Notes: a model not told the origin generated them from the sequence alone. DNA of 64,000 bases from Mycobacterium yunnanensis (GCF_025823185.1 NZ_JACKVK010000011.1:248615-312614); one strand, 5' to 3'. Shown: positions 1 to 8,649, numbered from the stretch's first letter. A program made the numbers and translations.

Positions 1-779
1 TGTCGGCGTTCGCGGCGGGCGTGAACGGCCCCGGCGACGCACTGGTCAAGCTGGGCGGCGCCGGCGACATCCTGGTCGCCAGCGACACCCGTGTGGTCGA
101 CGAACGGCTCTACCTCGACGCCCATCCCGTGCCCGGACACTGGTTGCCCAATGGATGCATGGCCACCAGCGGCAGCCTGATTCGCTGGTTTCAGGCGTTG
201 ATCGGTGGCGCCGACGCCGTCGCACTGACCACCCTCGACGAGGAGGCCACCGGCACCGCGCCCGCAGAGGTGCTGTGCCTGCCGTACTTCCTCGGCGAGA
301 AGAGCCCGCTTCACGACCCCGAGTTGCGCGGCGTCTTCGCCGGCATGCACCTCGGACACACTCGAGCCGATCTGTACCGCTCGGTGCTGGAGGCCATCGC
401 GTTCGGCTTCCGCCATCACGTGGACGTGTTCACCGACATCGGAATCCCGCCACGCCGGGTGATGATCACCAACGGCGGATCCAAGTCCACCCTGTGGAAG
501 CAGATCCACGCCGACGTCCTCGGTCTCGAGATGCGACCCGTACGAGGACATCCCGGCGCATCTCTCGGTGCCGCGGTGATCGCCGCGATCGGTGTCGGCG
601 CACTCGACGACTGGTCGGACGCCGCGCGCTTCGTCACCCTCGATCCGCCGATCGAGCCGGACCCGACGCGGCGCGCGGTGTACGACGACGCATATCAGAC
701 CTGGCGGGACCTCGGCGCCGCAGTGACCCCGATCTCCCACCAGATGGCACGACGCGTTCGACAGGAGTCCGACAAATGA
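1..779 (+). CDS. FGGY-family carbohydrate kinase, C-terminal part (xylulokinase-like)
   Basis: This is the 3' part of a sugar kinase whose start lies before the window; the frame is open from base 3. About 258 residues remain, covering the C-terminal ATPase-fold domain of FGGY kinases. The segment GGSKSTLWKQIHADVLG resembles the family's C-terminal signature, and GHPGASLGAAVIAA follows it. Such kinases phosphorylate a ketose or polyol with ATP in the cytoplasm. A carbohydrate ABC transporter, an SDR dehydrogenase and a BtpA/SgcQ protein lie immediately downstream on the same strand, so import, oxidation and phosphorylation of one substrate is the likely theme. The sugar cannot be named from sequence. 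Xylulokinase is the best family guess, but other FGGY substrates are possible. Confidence 0.85.
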   Translation, partial: SAFAAGVNGPGDALVKLGGAGDILVASDTRVVDERLYLDAHPVPGHWLPNGCMATSGSLIRWFQALIGGADAVALTTLDEEATGTAPAEVLCLPYFLGEKSPLHDPELRGVFAGMHLGHTRADLYRSVLEAIAFGFRHHVDVFTDIGIPPRRVMITNGGSKSTLWKQIHADVLGLEMRPVRGHPGASLGAAVIAAIGVGALDDWSDAARFVTLDPPIEPDPTRRAVYDDAYQTWRDLGAAVTPISHQMARRVRQESDK

Positions 780-795
780 AGGGAACGTGCGGTAC

Positions 796-2112
796 ATGAC
801 GACGATTGCGAAGAAGACCAGGCGGCGGCGGTTCGCGCCGCCGATGGTGGCGATGTGTGCCGCGCTCACACTGGTTCTCAGTGCCTGTGCGGGCAGCGGG
901 GGACCCGAACAGACCCAGGCGACCGGTACCGGGGAGGTGGCCAAGGACGTCTCCGGCACCGTGCGAATCCTGATGGAGAACGTTCCGGACACCGACGTGG
1001 TCAAGTCGATGGTTCCCGAGTTCAACAAGGACTATCCGAACGTCAAGGTCGACATCGAGACCCTGACCTACGACCAGATGCGCGACAAGCTCGTGTCGTC
1101 GTTCCAGTCGTCGTCGCCCACCTACGACTTGATCATCGTGGACAACCCGTGGATGGTTGACTTCGCCAAGGCGAACTTCCTGCAGCCGTTGGACTCTCGC
1201 ATCGACAGCACGCCCGGCTACGACGACGCGGACTTCTTCAAGCCACTGACCGACATCGCCACCGTCGACGGCAAGAAGTACGGCGTGCCGTTCTACAACT
1301 ACGCACTGGGCTACCTGTACGACACCGACGACTTGGCCACGGCCAAGCTGCCCGTGCCGACCACGCTCGACCAGCTGGTCAGCACGTCCAAGGCGCTCAA
1401 GGTGGGGGACCGCGCCGGTATCGCGATGCAGCCGCAGCGGGGTTACAAGATCTTCGAGGAGTGGGGCAACTGGCTCTTCGCCGCGGGCGGTTCGATCTAC
1501 GGGCCGGACGGCAAGCCGACGTTGAACACCCCGCAGGCCAAGGCGGCCCTCGACGCCTACATCGACACCTACAAGACCGCCGCCCCGGCCAACAGTCTCA
1601 ACTGGGCCTTCGACGAGGCGTTCCGCTCGGTGTCCAGTGATCAGGCCGCCTCCATGATCAGCTACAACTGGAACCTGCCCGCGCTCAACGCCCCGGGATC
1701 GGGCCCGTCGGCAGGCAAGTACAAGCTCGCGGAGATCCCCGGCGGCAAGCAGGTCCTCGGCTCGTGGAGCTGGTCCATCCCCGCCAACTCCGGATCATCG
1801 GACGCCGCATGGGCATTCGCGTCGTGGCTGACCTCCAAGGCACACGACGTCGAGCGCACCGAGAAGGGCGGTGCCGCGATCCGCCAGAGCACGCTCCAGG
1901 ATCCGGCCGTCCTCAACGGGCCGCTGGGCGCGGAGTACTACCAAACCGTCGAGAAGATGCTGGGCAACGCCGCACCCCTGAGCCAGGGACCGAGCGGCGA
2001 GGAGATGATCCAGGCCGTCGGCACCGAACTCAACGAGGCCGTCGCGGGCACCAAGAGCGTCGAGGACGCCTTGGCCGCCGCCCAGGCCGCCGCCGAGAAG
2101 ATTCAGGGCTAA
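796..2112 (+). CDS. Carbohydrate ABC transporter substrate-binding lipoprotein
   Basis: This is an extracytoplasmic solute-binding protein of the MalE/UgpB type, about 438 residues. A basic N-terminus is followed by a hydrophobic stretch and the lipobox LVLSAC, so the mature protein should be lipid-anchored at the Cys. The body has the usual features of sugar-binding family 1 (DLIIVDNPWMVDFA, VPFYNYALGYLYD, QPQRGYKIFEEWGNW). It lies 17 bases after the kinase stop and is followed by two permeases and an ATPase, a complete importer. The start is ambiguous: AAGGGA at about 779-784 suits either ATG 796 or GTG 787. Confidence 0.92.
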   Translation: MTTIAKKTRRRRFAPPMVAMCAALTLVLSACAGSGGPEQTQATGTGEVAKDVSGTVRILMENVPDTDVVKSMVPEFNKDYPNVKVDIETLTYDQMRDKLVSSFQSSSPTYDLIIVDNPWMVDFAKANFLQPLDSRIDSTPGYDDADFFKPLTDIATVDGKKYGVPFYNYALGYLYDTDDLATAKLPVPTTLDQLVSTSKALKVGDRAGIAMQPQRGYKIFEEWGNWLFAAGGSIYGPDGKPTLNTPQAKAALDAYIDTYKTAAPANSLNWAFDEAFRSVSSDQAASMISYNWNLPALNAPGSGPSAGKYKLAEIPGGKQVLGSWSWSIPANSGSSDAAWAFASWLTSKAHDVERTEKGGAAIRQSTLQDPAVLNGPLGAEYYQTVEKMLGNAAPLSQGPSGEEMIQAVGTELNEAVAGTKSVEDALAAAQAAAEKIQG

Positions 2113-2156
2113 CCCCACATGGAACCGACCACCCCGAGAAGGGAGCGACGCGAGTC

Positions 2157-3008
2157 ATGACGTTCAAGCACGGCATGGTCGCGCCCCTCGTCGCGCTCTT
2201 CATCGGGGTGGTCGGCTTCCCTCTGGGTTACGCGTTCTATCTCAGCGTCACCGACTACAAGCTGACCAGCCGAGGGGCGCCGCGGATAGTCGGCGCGGAC
2301 AACTACGTGGCGACCTTCGGCGACGGCGCCTTCTGGCAGTCCTTCGGCACCACCGCGCTGTTCGTCACGGTCGCCGTCGGCCTGGAACTGGTCATCGGGT
2401 TGGCCATCGCACTGGCACTGCAAAAGCAGCGCTGGGCAAGCGATCTCACCCGCTCGATGCTGTTGGCGCCGATGTTCATCACCCCGATCGCGGTCGGGTT
2501 GATCTTCCGGTTCCTGCTCAACGACCAGATTGGCGCCATCCCCCGGTTGTTGCAGACCGTCGGCGTGGACTACGACTTCTTCGGGCCGGGCAAGGCGATC
2601 TTCACACTGGCCTTCATCGACGTCTGGCAGTGGACGCCGTTCATGGTGCTGCTGCTGCTGGCCGGTCTGGAGTCCATTCCCAAGCAACCGCTGGAGGCGG
2701 CCAGGGTCGACGGCGCCAGCGGCTTCTACGTGCTACGCCGGGTGACGTTGCCCTTGCTCGCCCCGGTGCTGGTCGTGGCAATCCTGCTTCGCTGCCTCGA
2801 CGCCATGAAGGTGTTCGAATACGTCTTCGCGACCACCCGCGGCGGCCCGGGCACCGAGACCCAGACGCTGCAGTACTTCGTGTACCAGACCGGAATTCAG
2901 TTCTTCCGCCTCGGATCGGCGTCGTCGATGGCGTTCGTCGTGCTGGTGGTCGTGCTGACCGTCATCGTCATCGCATTCCGCCGCATGGAGAGGGCCAAGC
3001 GATCGTGA
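2157..3008 (+). CDS. Carbohydrate ABC transporter permease 1 (MalF/UgpA type)
   Basis: This is an integral membrane permease of 283 residues with about six hydrophobic helices, starting MTFKHGMVAPLVALFIGVVG. The EAA loop that contacts the ATPase is visible as EAARVDGASGFYVLRRVTLP. ATG 2157 is preceded by a purine-rich GAGAAGGGAG ribosome site. The open frame extends further upstream, but that part overlaps the binding-protein gene and is not protein-like. Its stop overlaps the next permease start (GTGA), implying translational coupling. It forms a heterodimeric channel with the following gene product. Confidence 0.93.
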   Translation: MTFKHGMVAPLVALFIGVVGFPLGYAFYLSVTDYKLTSRGAPRIVGADNYVATFGDGAFWQSFGTTALFVTVAVGLELVIGLAIALALQKQRWASDLTRSMLLAPMFITPIAVGLIFRFLLNDQIGAIPRLLQTVGVDYDFFGPGKAIFTLAFIDVWQWTPFMVLLLLAGLESIPKQPLEAARVDGASGFYVLRRVTLPLLAPVLVVAILLRCLDAMKVFEYVFATTRGGPGTETQTLQYFVYQTGIQFFRLGSASSMAFVVLVVVLTVIVIAFRRMERAKRS

Positions 3009-3820
3009 AGAACTCGCCCGTCCTCACCGTCTGCCGGGTGGCCCTGCTGTGGGCCGCGGGCATCTGCGTGTTGTTCCCGGTGGCCTGGATCGCCCTGGCC
3101 AGCTTCAAGAATCCCGAGCAGCTCAACGACCCGTTCCTGCTGACCTTTTCGCCAACCCTGGACGCGTGGCGCAACGTGCTCGACTCCGGGATCCTGGAGG
3201 CCGCCGGGCGCAGCGCGATCGTGGCGCTGACCACCGTCGGCATCAGCATCGTGGTGGGCAGCATGGGCGCCTACGCCATCGCCCGCTTCCGGGCCGGTGG
3301 CACGGCCACCCGATTCGGCATGCTGGCCGCGCAGGTACTCCCCCCGGCGGTGTTGGTGTTTCCGTTCCTCACCATGGCGTATGCCTTGCGGCTCAACGAC
3401 ACCCTGGTGCCGGTCATCTTCGCGCACCTGAGTTTCGTGCTGCCCGTGGTGACGTGGTTCCTCATCGGATTCTTCGAGGCGGTTCCACGGTCGCTGGAGG
3501 AGCAGGCGCAGGTCGACGGCTTCACCCGCTTCGCGGCCTTCCGGTTGGTCGTGCTGCCGCAGGTGTTCCCGGGAATGGGGGCCGCCGCCATCTTCGGTTT
3601 CACCCTGTCGTGGAACGACTTGTTCTACGGCCTGATCCTGGCGCCGGGCAAAGCCGCCATCCTGCCGGTGGCCATTGCCGGCTTCAACACCTTCCGTGGC
3701 GTTCAGATCGGCTCCATGAGTGCCGCCATCCTGATCGCCGTCGTCCCCGTCGTCATCGCGAGCTTCTTCATCCAGCGCAGGCTGGTGCAGGGCATCAGCG
3801 GTGGCGCGGTGAAGTTCTAA
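3005..3820 (+). CDS. Carbohydrate ABC transporter permease 2 (MalG/UgpE type)
   Basis: This is the second membrane subunit, 271 residues, starting at GTG 3005 inside the stop of permease 1 (4-base overlap). It has a typical N-terminal helix (LLWAAGICVLFPVAWIALAS) and the EAA-type loop EEQAQVDGFTRFAAFRLVVLP followed by WNDLFYGL, as in MalG homologues. It partners permease 1 to form the translocation pore. The open frame extends about 375 bases further upstream in the shadow of permease 1. The GTG start is chosen because of the overlap and because the protein then begins just before its first membrane helix. Confidence 0.93.
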   Translation: MKNSPVLTVCRVALLWAAGICVLFPVAWIALASFKNPEQLNDPFLLTFSPTLDAWRNVLDSGILEAAGRSAIVALTTVGISIVVGSMGAYAIARFRAGGTATRFGMLAAQVLPPAVLVFPFLTMAYALRLNDTLVPVIFAHLSFVLPVVTWFLIGFFEAVPRSLEEQAQVDGFTRFAAFRLVVLPQVFPGMGAAAIFGFTLSWNDLFYGLILAPGKAAILPVAIAGFNTFRGVQIGSMSAAILIAVVPVVIASFFIQRRLVQGISGGAVKF

Positions 3821-3842
3821 TAGATAGGTCTCCTGAGTACTC

Positions 3843-4934
3843 ATGGCAACCGTGCGCTTCGAACGCCTCACCAAGTCCTACGGGTCGATTCCCGTGGTCA
3901 CCGACCTCGACCTCGAACTACCCGACGGGTCGTTCACCGTTCTGGTCGGCCCGTCCGGCTGCGGCAAGTCGACGTCCCTGCGGATGCTCGCAGGCCTGGA
4001 ATCGGTCACGTCGGGCACCATCCGGATCGGCGACCGCGACGTCACCAATCTGCAACCGCGCGACCGCGACATCGCGATGGTGTTTCAGAACTACGCGCTC
4101 TACCCCCACCTGACGGTGCGGGAGAACATCGCCTTCCCGCTGCGGGCGGTGAAGACGCCGCGCGCCGAGGCGCTCGCCAAGGCCGACGCGGTCGCGGAGT
4201 CACTCGGCCTCGCGACGATGTCGGGGCGCAAGCCCAAGGATCTCAGTGGCGGCCAGCAGCAGCGAGTCGCCATCGGCCGGGCCATCATTCGCGAACCGAA
4301 GGTGTTCCTGTTCGACGAGCCGCTGAGCAACCTCGACGCCAAGCTCAGGGTCGAGACCCGCACTGAACTGCTTCAGATCCAGCGCCGGCTCGGCATCACC
4401 AGCCTCTACGTCACGCACGACCAGGAGGAGGCGATGACGCTGTCGGACCGCATGGTGGTGATGCGCGACGGTCGCGCCGCACAGGTCGGCACGCCTCTGG
4501 AGGTGTACGACGCCCCGGTCGACACGTTCGTCGCCTCGTTCGTCGGCAGCCCGAAGATGAACCTCGTCGACGGCGAGCTGACCGGCGAGGACTTCACTCT
4601 GCCGAACGGTTTCGTGCTGTCGCTGTCGCAACGGATCAGCCGCGGGCACGTGACGCTCGGCGTGCGGCCCGACGACCTGGTGCCCACCGCCGACGACGAA
4701 GGTCGCGCCACCGTGAAGCTCGTCGAACTGCTCGGCCCGCGGGCGATCGTCACCGTCGACGTCGGCGGTACCGAGCTGACGTGCGTCGTCGAGACCGCCC
4801 GGATGTCGGGAATCACCGAAGGCGCCCGGGTCTCGCTGTCGGCCCGGCCCGGAGCCGTCCACGTGTTCGACGCAGAAACCGGCCGACGCGTCGTCGGCGA
4901 TCAGATCGAGAAGGGGAACGAACTCCACCCATGA
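3843..4934 (+). CDS. Carbohydrate ABC transporter ATP-binding protein (UgpC/MsmK type)
   Basis: This is the importer's motor, 363 residues. Walker A GPSGCGKST is at about 36-44, the signature LSGGQQQR at 134-141, Walker B VFLFDEP at 154-160 and the H-loop His near 192. About 130 residues at the C-terminus form the OB-fold regulatory domain of the MalK/UgpC class (GVRPDDLVP, SARPGAVHVFD). ATPases of this class can serve several sugar importers. The gene follows permease 2 after 22 bases with no clear ribosome site, and its stop overlaps the next start (ATGA), so the dehydrogenase is translationally coupled to it. Confidence 0.95.
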   Translation: MATVRFERLTKSYGSIPVVTDLDLELPDGSFTVLVGPSGCGKSTSLRMLAGLESVTSGTIRIGDRDVTNLQPRDRDIAMVFQNYALYPHLTVRENIAFPLRAVKTPRAEALAKADAVAESLGLATMSGRKPKDLSGGQQQRVAIGRAIIREPKVFLFDEPLSNLDAKLRVETRTELLQIQRRLGITSLYVTHDQEEAMTLSDRMVVMRDGRAAQVGTPLEVYDAPVDTFVASFVGSPKMNLVDGELTGEDFTLPNGFVLSLSQRISRGHVTLGVRPDDLVPTADDEGRATVKLVELLGPRAIVTVDVGGTELTCVVETARMSGITEGARVSLSARPGAVHVFDAETGRRVVGDQIEKGNELHP

Positions 4935-5704
4935 CCAAGACAGTCGTAATCACCGGAGCGGGCAGCGGCATCGGACGGGCCATCGCGAACACCCTCGCCG
5001 AACGCTCGTGGCAGGTCGTGGTCACCGACGTCGACGGTGCCGCCGCCAAGGACGTCGCCGCGGCGCTGCCTGCCGACTCCGGCGTCCGACACGAGTCGGC
5101 GGTGCTCAACGTCAGCTCGCCGCAGGACGCGGCGGCGGTCGCCTTGGACGTGACCGATCGCCTCGGCCTGGATGCCTGGGTGAGCAACGCGGGCATCTCC
5201 TTCATGCACGGCTTCCTCGACGCACCGATCGCCCGCTACGACCAGACCATGGACGTGAACCTCAAGGGCGTCTTCGTCTGCGGTCAGGCCGCGGCTCGGG
5301 CCATGGTGCGCAGCGGCACGCAGGGCGCGATCGTCAACACCGCGTCGATGGCGGGCAAGCAGGGCCGGGTGCCGTTCCTGGCCGACTACGTCGCGTCGAA
5401 GTTCGGTGTCATCGGGCTCACCCAGGCCATGGCCTACGAACTTGGCGAACACGGGATCACCGTCAACTGCGTGTGTCCCGGCTACGTCGAAACCCCCATG
5501 CAGTCACGGGAATTGGAGTGGGAGGCGCAGTTGCGTGGCTCCACCCCCGACGGCATTCGCGCGATGATGATCCGGGACACCCCCCTGCAGCGGCTGGAAC
5601 GACCCGAGGACGTGGCCCGTTCGGTGGCGTTCCTGCTCTCCGAGGACGCCCGCTTCATCACCGGCGAGGCGCTGGCCGTCAACGGCGGCGCCTACATGGA
5701 CTAG
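4931..5704 (+). CDS. SDR-family NAD(P)-dependent oxidoreductase
   Basis: This is a classical short-chain dehydrogenase of 257 residues. The cofactor motif TGAGSGIG is at 9-16, SNAG near 85-88, the catalytic Ser near 139, and Tyr153 and Lys157 in YVASK. The C-terminal segment VNGGAYMD closes the fold. It starts at ATG 4931 inside the ATPase stop. In this operon it most plausibly oxidises an imported sugar alcohol, or reduces a ketose, before or after the FGGY kinase acts. The substrate is inference from context, since motifs alone do not give it. Confidence 0.92.
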   Translation: MTKTVVITGAGSGIGRAIANTLAERSWQVVVTDVDGAAAKDVAAALPADSGVRHESAVLNVSSPQDAAAVALDVTDRLGLDAWVSNAGISFMHGFLDAPIARYDQTMDVNLKGVFVCGQAAARAMVRSGTQGAIVNTASMAGKQGRVPFLADYVASKFGVIGLTQAMAYELGEHGITVNCVCPGYVETPMQSRELEWEAQLRGSTPDGIRAMMIRDTPLQRLERPEDVARSVAFLLSEDARFITGEALAVNGGAYMD

Positions 5705-5751
5705 CCGACCACCTTTACCCACCGCACGCCACCACTGAGAAAGGCACCCAC

Positions 5752-6573
5752 GTGACCACCACCTGGCTCGACGAGGTCTTCACCGTCAGAAAGCCCGTCA
5801 TCGCCATGCTCCACCTGTCCGCGCTGCCCGGCGATCCCGCCTATGACAGCTCCGGCGGCATCGCCGCCGTCGTCGCCCGAGCCCGTGAGGAACTCGACGC
5901 CCTGCAGGGCGGTGGGGTGGACGGGGTGATGGTGTCCAACGAGTTCAGCCTGCCGTACCTGACCAAGACCGAGCCGATCACCGCGATCACGATGGCCAGG
6001 ATCATCGGAGAACTGTTGCCCCACTTCGAAGTTCCCCACGGGGTGAACGTGCTGTGGGACGGCAGGGCGTCGATCGACCTCGCCGTCGCCACCGGGGCGA
6101 AGTTCGTCCGCGAGATCTTCACCGGCGTCTACGCCAGCGACTTCGGCTTGTGGGACACCAACGTCGGCGAGGTGGCGCGGCACCGCGCCCGCGTCGGGGG
6201 CGCCGACGTCAGGCTGTTCTTCAACATCGTGCCCGAGTCGGCGACCTACCTCGCGGCCCGCGACCTGGCCGCCATCACGCGCACGACCGTCTTCGCGACG
6301 CTGCCCGACGCCATCTGCGTCTCGGGCGCCACGGCGGGCGCGCCCACCGACGCCGAGGCCCTGCGGGTGGTCAAGTCCGCCGCGGGCGCGGTGCCCGTCT
6401 TCGTCAACACCGGGGTGCGGGCGGAGAACGTGGGCGACCAACTCGAGATCGCCGACGGGGCGATCGTGGGCACCTACTTCAAGAAGGACGGGGTGTTCGA
6501 GAATCGCGCCGACCAGTCGCGGGTCGCGGAGCTCATGGGCGAGGCGCGGAAGTTCCGCGAGCAGCTCGTCTAG
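5752..6573 (+). CDS. BtpA/SgcQ family protein
   Basis: This 273-residue protein resembles the BtpA/SgcQ family, predicted TIM-barrel proteins. BtpA was first linked to photosystem I in cyanobacteria, while SgcQ lies in a sugar-utilisation locus of enterobacteria. Recognisable segments are KPVIAMLHLSALPGDPAYD, GVNVLWDGRASIDLAVATGA and IVGTYFKKDGVFEN. Start GTG 5752 has GAGAAAGG upstream, whereas the longer frame upstream is the antisense shadow of the SDR gene. As the last gene of a sugar ABC/kinase operon it probably acts on a carbohydrate intermediate, but the biochemical role is unknown. Its stop overlaps that of the convergent HxlR gene. Confidence 0.85.
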   Translation: MTTTWLDEVFTVRKPVIAMLHLSALPGDPAYDSSGGIAAVVARAREELDALQGGGVDGVMVSNEFSLPYLTKTEPITAITMARIIGELLPHFEVPHGVNVLWDGRASIDLAVATGAKFVREIFTGVYASDFGLWDTNVGEVARHRARVGGADVRLFFNIVPESATYLAARDLAAITRTTVFATLPDAICVSGATAGAPTDAEALRVVKSAAGAVPVFVNTGVRAENVGDQLEIADGAIVGTYFKKDGVFENRADQSRVAELMGEARKFREQLV

Positions 6574-7046
6574 CGCCCGGCTCGCCGGGAGATTCGGACC
6601 TCCAGCTCGTCGGGTGCGACGTCGTGGCCGTCGGCGCAGCGGATCGCCACCGTGGCCTCGGCGCCGCACTCGGCGTGCGACAGCCGTAACGGCGTGTCGC
6701 CGAAGTACTTTCGTCCCCACTCGAACATGGCCCACACGACGGGCATCAACGCGGTCCCCTGCTCGGTGAGGACGTACTCGTCGCGGCTGCGCTGCCCGGG
6801 CTCCTGGTAGGGCTGCTTGGCGAGCAGTCCGGCGTCGACGAGTTCGGACAGCCTGGCCGAGGTGGCGGCCTTGGTGATGCCGACGCGGCGGGCGAAGTCG
6901 TCGAAGCGGGTGGTGCCGTAGAAGGCCTCGCGCATGACGAGCATCGCCGACTTGGTGCCCACCAGACCCATCGTCTTCTCGATTGGGCAGCGTCCTACCG
7001 GCGACCACGAATCGCGGTCGGCGAGACGACCCTGAAGGACTGTCAT
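6570..7046 (-). CDS. HxlR-family winged-helix transcriptional regulator
   Basis: This regulator has 158 residues. The N-terminal Cys in GRCPIEKTMGLVGTKSAMLV is the family hallmark, and the winged helix runs through FDDFARRVGITKAATSARLSEL and ends in the wing YVLTEQG. A C-terminal extension of about 50 residues contains two Cys (HAECGAEATVAIRCADG). ATG 7046 is preferred over GTG 7055 because the AGGGAG ribosome site runs into the GTG but is spaced 8 bases from the ATG. It is divergent from the thiolase gene and convergent with the sugar operon, so it may control the thiolase, itself, or both. Confidence 0.9.
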   Translation of the reverse strand: MTVLQGRLADRDSWSPVGRCPIEKTMGLVGTKSAMLVMREAFYGTTRFDDFARRVGITKAATSARLSELVDAGLLAKQPYQEPGQRSRDEYVLTEQGTALMPVVWAMFEWGRKYFGDTPLRLSHAECGAEATVAIRCADGHDVAPDELEVRISRRAGR

Positions 7047-7076
7047 CGACGTCACTCCCTAGCTGGGTTGTTTGAA

Positions 7077-7106
7077 CTATACCGAGGTGTTTACATCTAA
7101 GTATAG
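7077..7106. promoter_or_regulatory. Candidate HxlR operator between divergent promoters
   Basis: An AT-rich stretch in otherwise GC-rich DNA carries the inverted arms CTATAC (7077-7082) and GTATAG (7101-7106), 18 bases apart. It sits between the HxlR start (7046) and the thiolase start (7145). Autoregulation through a nearby dyad is common in this family. Assignment is from position and symmetry only. Confidence 0.4.
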
Positions 7107-7144
7107 ATAGTAGTACTCAGCGACGAGTCTTCGAGGAGATCACC

Positions 7145-8347
7145 ATGTCCGCCTATTCCGATCGCGACGCCGTCATCGTGGGAGCCGTCCGCACCCCCGT
7201 CGGCAAGGGCAACGCCACCGGCGCACTGCACGACGTGCTGCCCGTCGACCTCCTCGCCCACAGCCTGCGCGAGCTCGTCGAGCGCACCGGCGTCGACCCC
7301 GCGAAGGTCGACGACGTCATCGCAGGCGCGGTCACCCAGGTCGGGGACCAGTCGATGAACATCGCCCGCAACGCACTGCTCGGTGCCGGCCTTCCGGAGA
7401 GCGTGCCCGGCACGACCGTCGACCGACAGTGCGGAAGTAGCCAGCAGGCAATCAGTTTCGCCGCCCAAGGCGTGCTCGCCGGGTCCTACGACGTCGTGAT
7501 CGCCGCCGGTGTGGAGTCGATGTCGCGCGTGGTCATGGGCAGCTCGATCCTGCCGGGCAGTGATCCCTTCGGCCTCGGGATGGCGCAGCGGTATCCGGAT
7601 GGTCTGGTGCCCCAGGGCATCAGCGCCGAACTCATCGCCGCCAAGTGGGGATTCTCCCGCAGCGAGCTCGACGAGTTCTCCGCAAGCAGTCACGAGAAGG
7701 CCGCCCGCGCCGCCAAGGACGGCCTGTTCGACCGGGAGTTGGCGCCGATCGCCGGCCTGACCGCCGACGAGATCATTCGCCCCGACACCACGGTCGAGAC
7801 CCTGGCCGGGTTGCGCCCCGCATTCTTCAACGAGGCCTACGCGCAACGGTTCCCGCAGATCCGCTGGGAGATCACCCCCGGCAACTCCTCGCCGCTGTCC
7901 GACGGCAGCGCTGCGGTGATGATCACCAGTGGGGCGGCGGCCCGCGCCCTCGGCCTCGAGCCGCTGGCGCGGATCCACACGACGACGGTGGTCGGATCCG
8001 ATCCGCTGTACATGCTCACCGGCGTGATCCCCGCGACCGAGAAGGCGCTGGCCCGGGCCGGCTTGACGATGGCCGACATCGACCTGTTCGAAGTCAACGA
8101 GGCGTTCGCACCCGTGGTGCTGGCCTGGGCCAACGATGTGTTTGGGGCGCAAGGCGCGGCAAAGGGTTTGGAGAGGACCAACGTCAACGGCGGGGCCATT
8201 GCAATCGGCCATCCGCTTGGGGCTAGTGGTGCCCGCATTATGACGACAATGGTAAACGCGCTCGAACAGCGCGACGGACGGTATGCGTTGCAGACGATGT
8301 GCGAGGGCGGCGGCATGGCGAACGCAACTATCATCGAGCGCCTATAG
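7145..8347 (+). CDS. Acetyl-CoA acetyltransferase (thiolase), chimeric host/island gene
   Basis: This is a full-length thiolase of 400 residues. It has the nucleophile Cys96 in DRQCGSSQ, His356 in GHPLGASGAR and a second Cys (386) in MCEGGG, so the catalytic set is complete. Family members condense or cleave acetyl-CoA/acyl-CoA in fatty-acid, ketone-body or PHB metabolism. AGGAGA at 7133-7138 supports ATG 7145. The gene is a hybrid: residues up to about 329 are host DNA, and everything after the attachment core at 8123-8130 comes from the integrated island. His356 and Cys386 are therefore island-encoded. Compared with the displaced host end, the island version differs in a short segment just after the core (15 residues in place of 9) and is then nearly identical. 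Confidence 0.95.
   Translation: MSAYSDRDAVIVGAVRTPVGKGNATGALHDVLPVDLLAHSLRELVERTGVDPAKVDDVIAGAVTQVGDQSMNIARNALLGAGLPESVPGTTVDRQCGSSQQAISFAAQGVLAGSYDVVIAAGVESMSRVVMGSSILPGSDPFGLGMAQRYPDGLVPQGISAELIAAKWGFSRSELDEFSASSHEKAARAAKDGLFDRELAPIAGLTADEIIRPDTTVETLAGLRPAFFNEAYAQRFPQIRWEITPGNSSPLSDGSAAVMITSGAAARALGLEPLARIHTTTVVGSDPLYMLTGVIPATEKALARAGLTMADIDLFEVNEAFAPVVLAWANDVFGAQGAAKGLERTNVNGGAIAIGHPLGASGARIMTTMVNALEQRDGRYALQTMCEGGGMANATIIERL
8123..8130. other. attL core (left attachment junction)
   Basis: GCCTGGGC is shared with 17643-17650. To its left is host thiolase DNA and to its right is island DNA coding a substitute thiolase C-terminus. Symmetry of the reconstructed attB and attP arms puts the centre between 8126 and 8127, making TG the likely crossover dinucleotide. 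Confidence 0.85.
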
Positions 8348-8356
8348 ATTCGGTTT

Positions 8357-8409
8357 CCTGGGCCTACGGTGCTGGTGAAGCCGTACTTTACTGGCCCCGT
8401 AGGCCCGGG
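8357..8409 (+). terminator. Inverted repeat just after the rebuilt thiolase stop
   Basis: CCTGGGCCTACGG (8357-8369) pairs with CCGTAGGCCCGGG (8397-8409) with one G-T wobble across 13 positions. The loop is 27 bases and no U-run follows. It begins 10 bases after the thiolase stop on island DNA and could separate host transcription from the island genes downstream. Confidence 0.45.
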
Positions 8410-8429
8410 CGGCGGTAGCGTCGCGCGCC

Positions 8430-8585
8430 ATGAACGAGTGGGCGTGGGTACTGATCACAGAAGACGGCGTCACCCGGTATCCCGGGGTTGGCCCGCAGGC
8501 GGCTTACGCGGCGGTAGGGGTCGACCCCGAAGGCGACACCCTCGCAGGCGACCAGCCGTACCTAATCGAGTTCAGGCGCGTCTAA
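8430..8585 (+). CDS. Small island protein, unknown function (51 aa)
   Basis: This short ORF reads MNEWAWVLITEDGVTRYPG and ends in QPYLIEFRRV. It is acidic, with a balanced amino-acid make-up unlike the Arg/Pro-rich shadow frames around it. It lies on the plus strand at the left end of the island, downstream of the candidate terminator. No ribosome site is obvious. It could be a counterpart of the plus-strand genes at the same end of phiRv1, but no function can be assigned. Confidence 0.45.
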   Translation: MNEWAWVLITEDGVTRYPGVGPQAAYAAVGVDPEGDTLAGDQPYLIEFRRV

Positions 8586-8629
8586 AAGCGCCGAGCGCCG
8601 ACAAAACCGTGTCGCACAAAACCGTTAAC

Positions 8630-8649
8630 AAATGACAGCAATGTCATTT
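8630..8649. promoter_or_regulatory. Operator-like dyad at the left end of the island
   Basis: AAATGACA (8630-8637) and TGTCATTT (8642-8649) form a perfect 8-bp dyad with a 4-base spacer. ATGACA at 8632-8637 resembles a -35 element, with TAAACT at 8657-8662 as a possible -10 (spacer 19, a little long). It would serve the plus-strand gene at 8809. Its geometry equals that of the dyad at 16063-16082. Confidence 0.45.

Noticed and set aside
8369..8635. 88-codon plus-strand ORF at the island's left end
   Set aside because: Arg/Gly/Pro-rich frame overlapping the better 51-codon ORF; no ribosome site.
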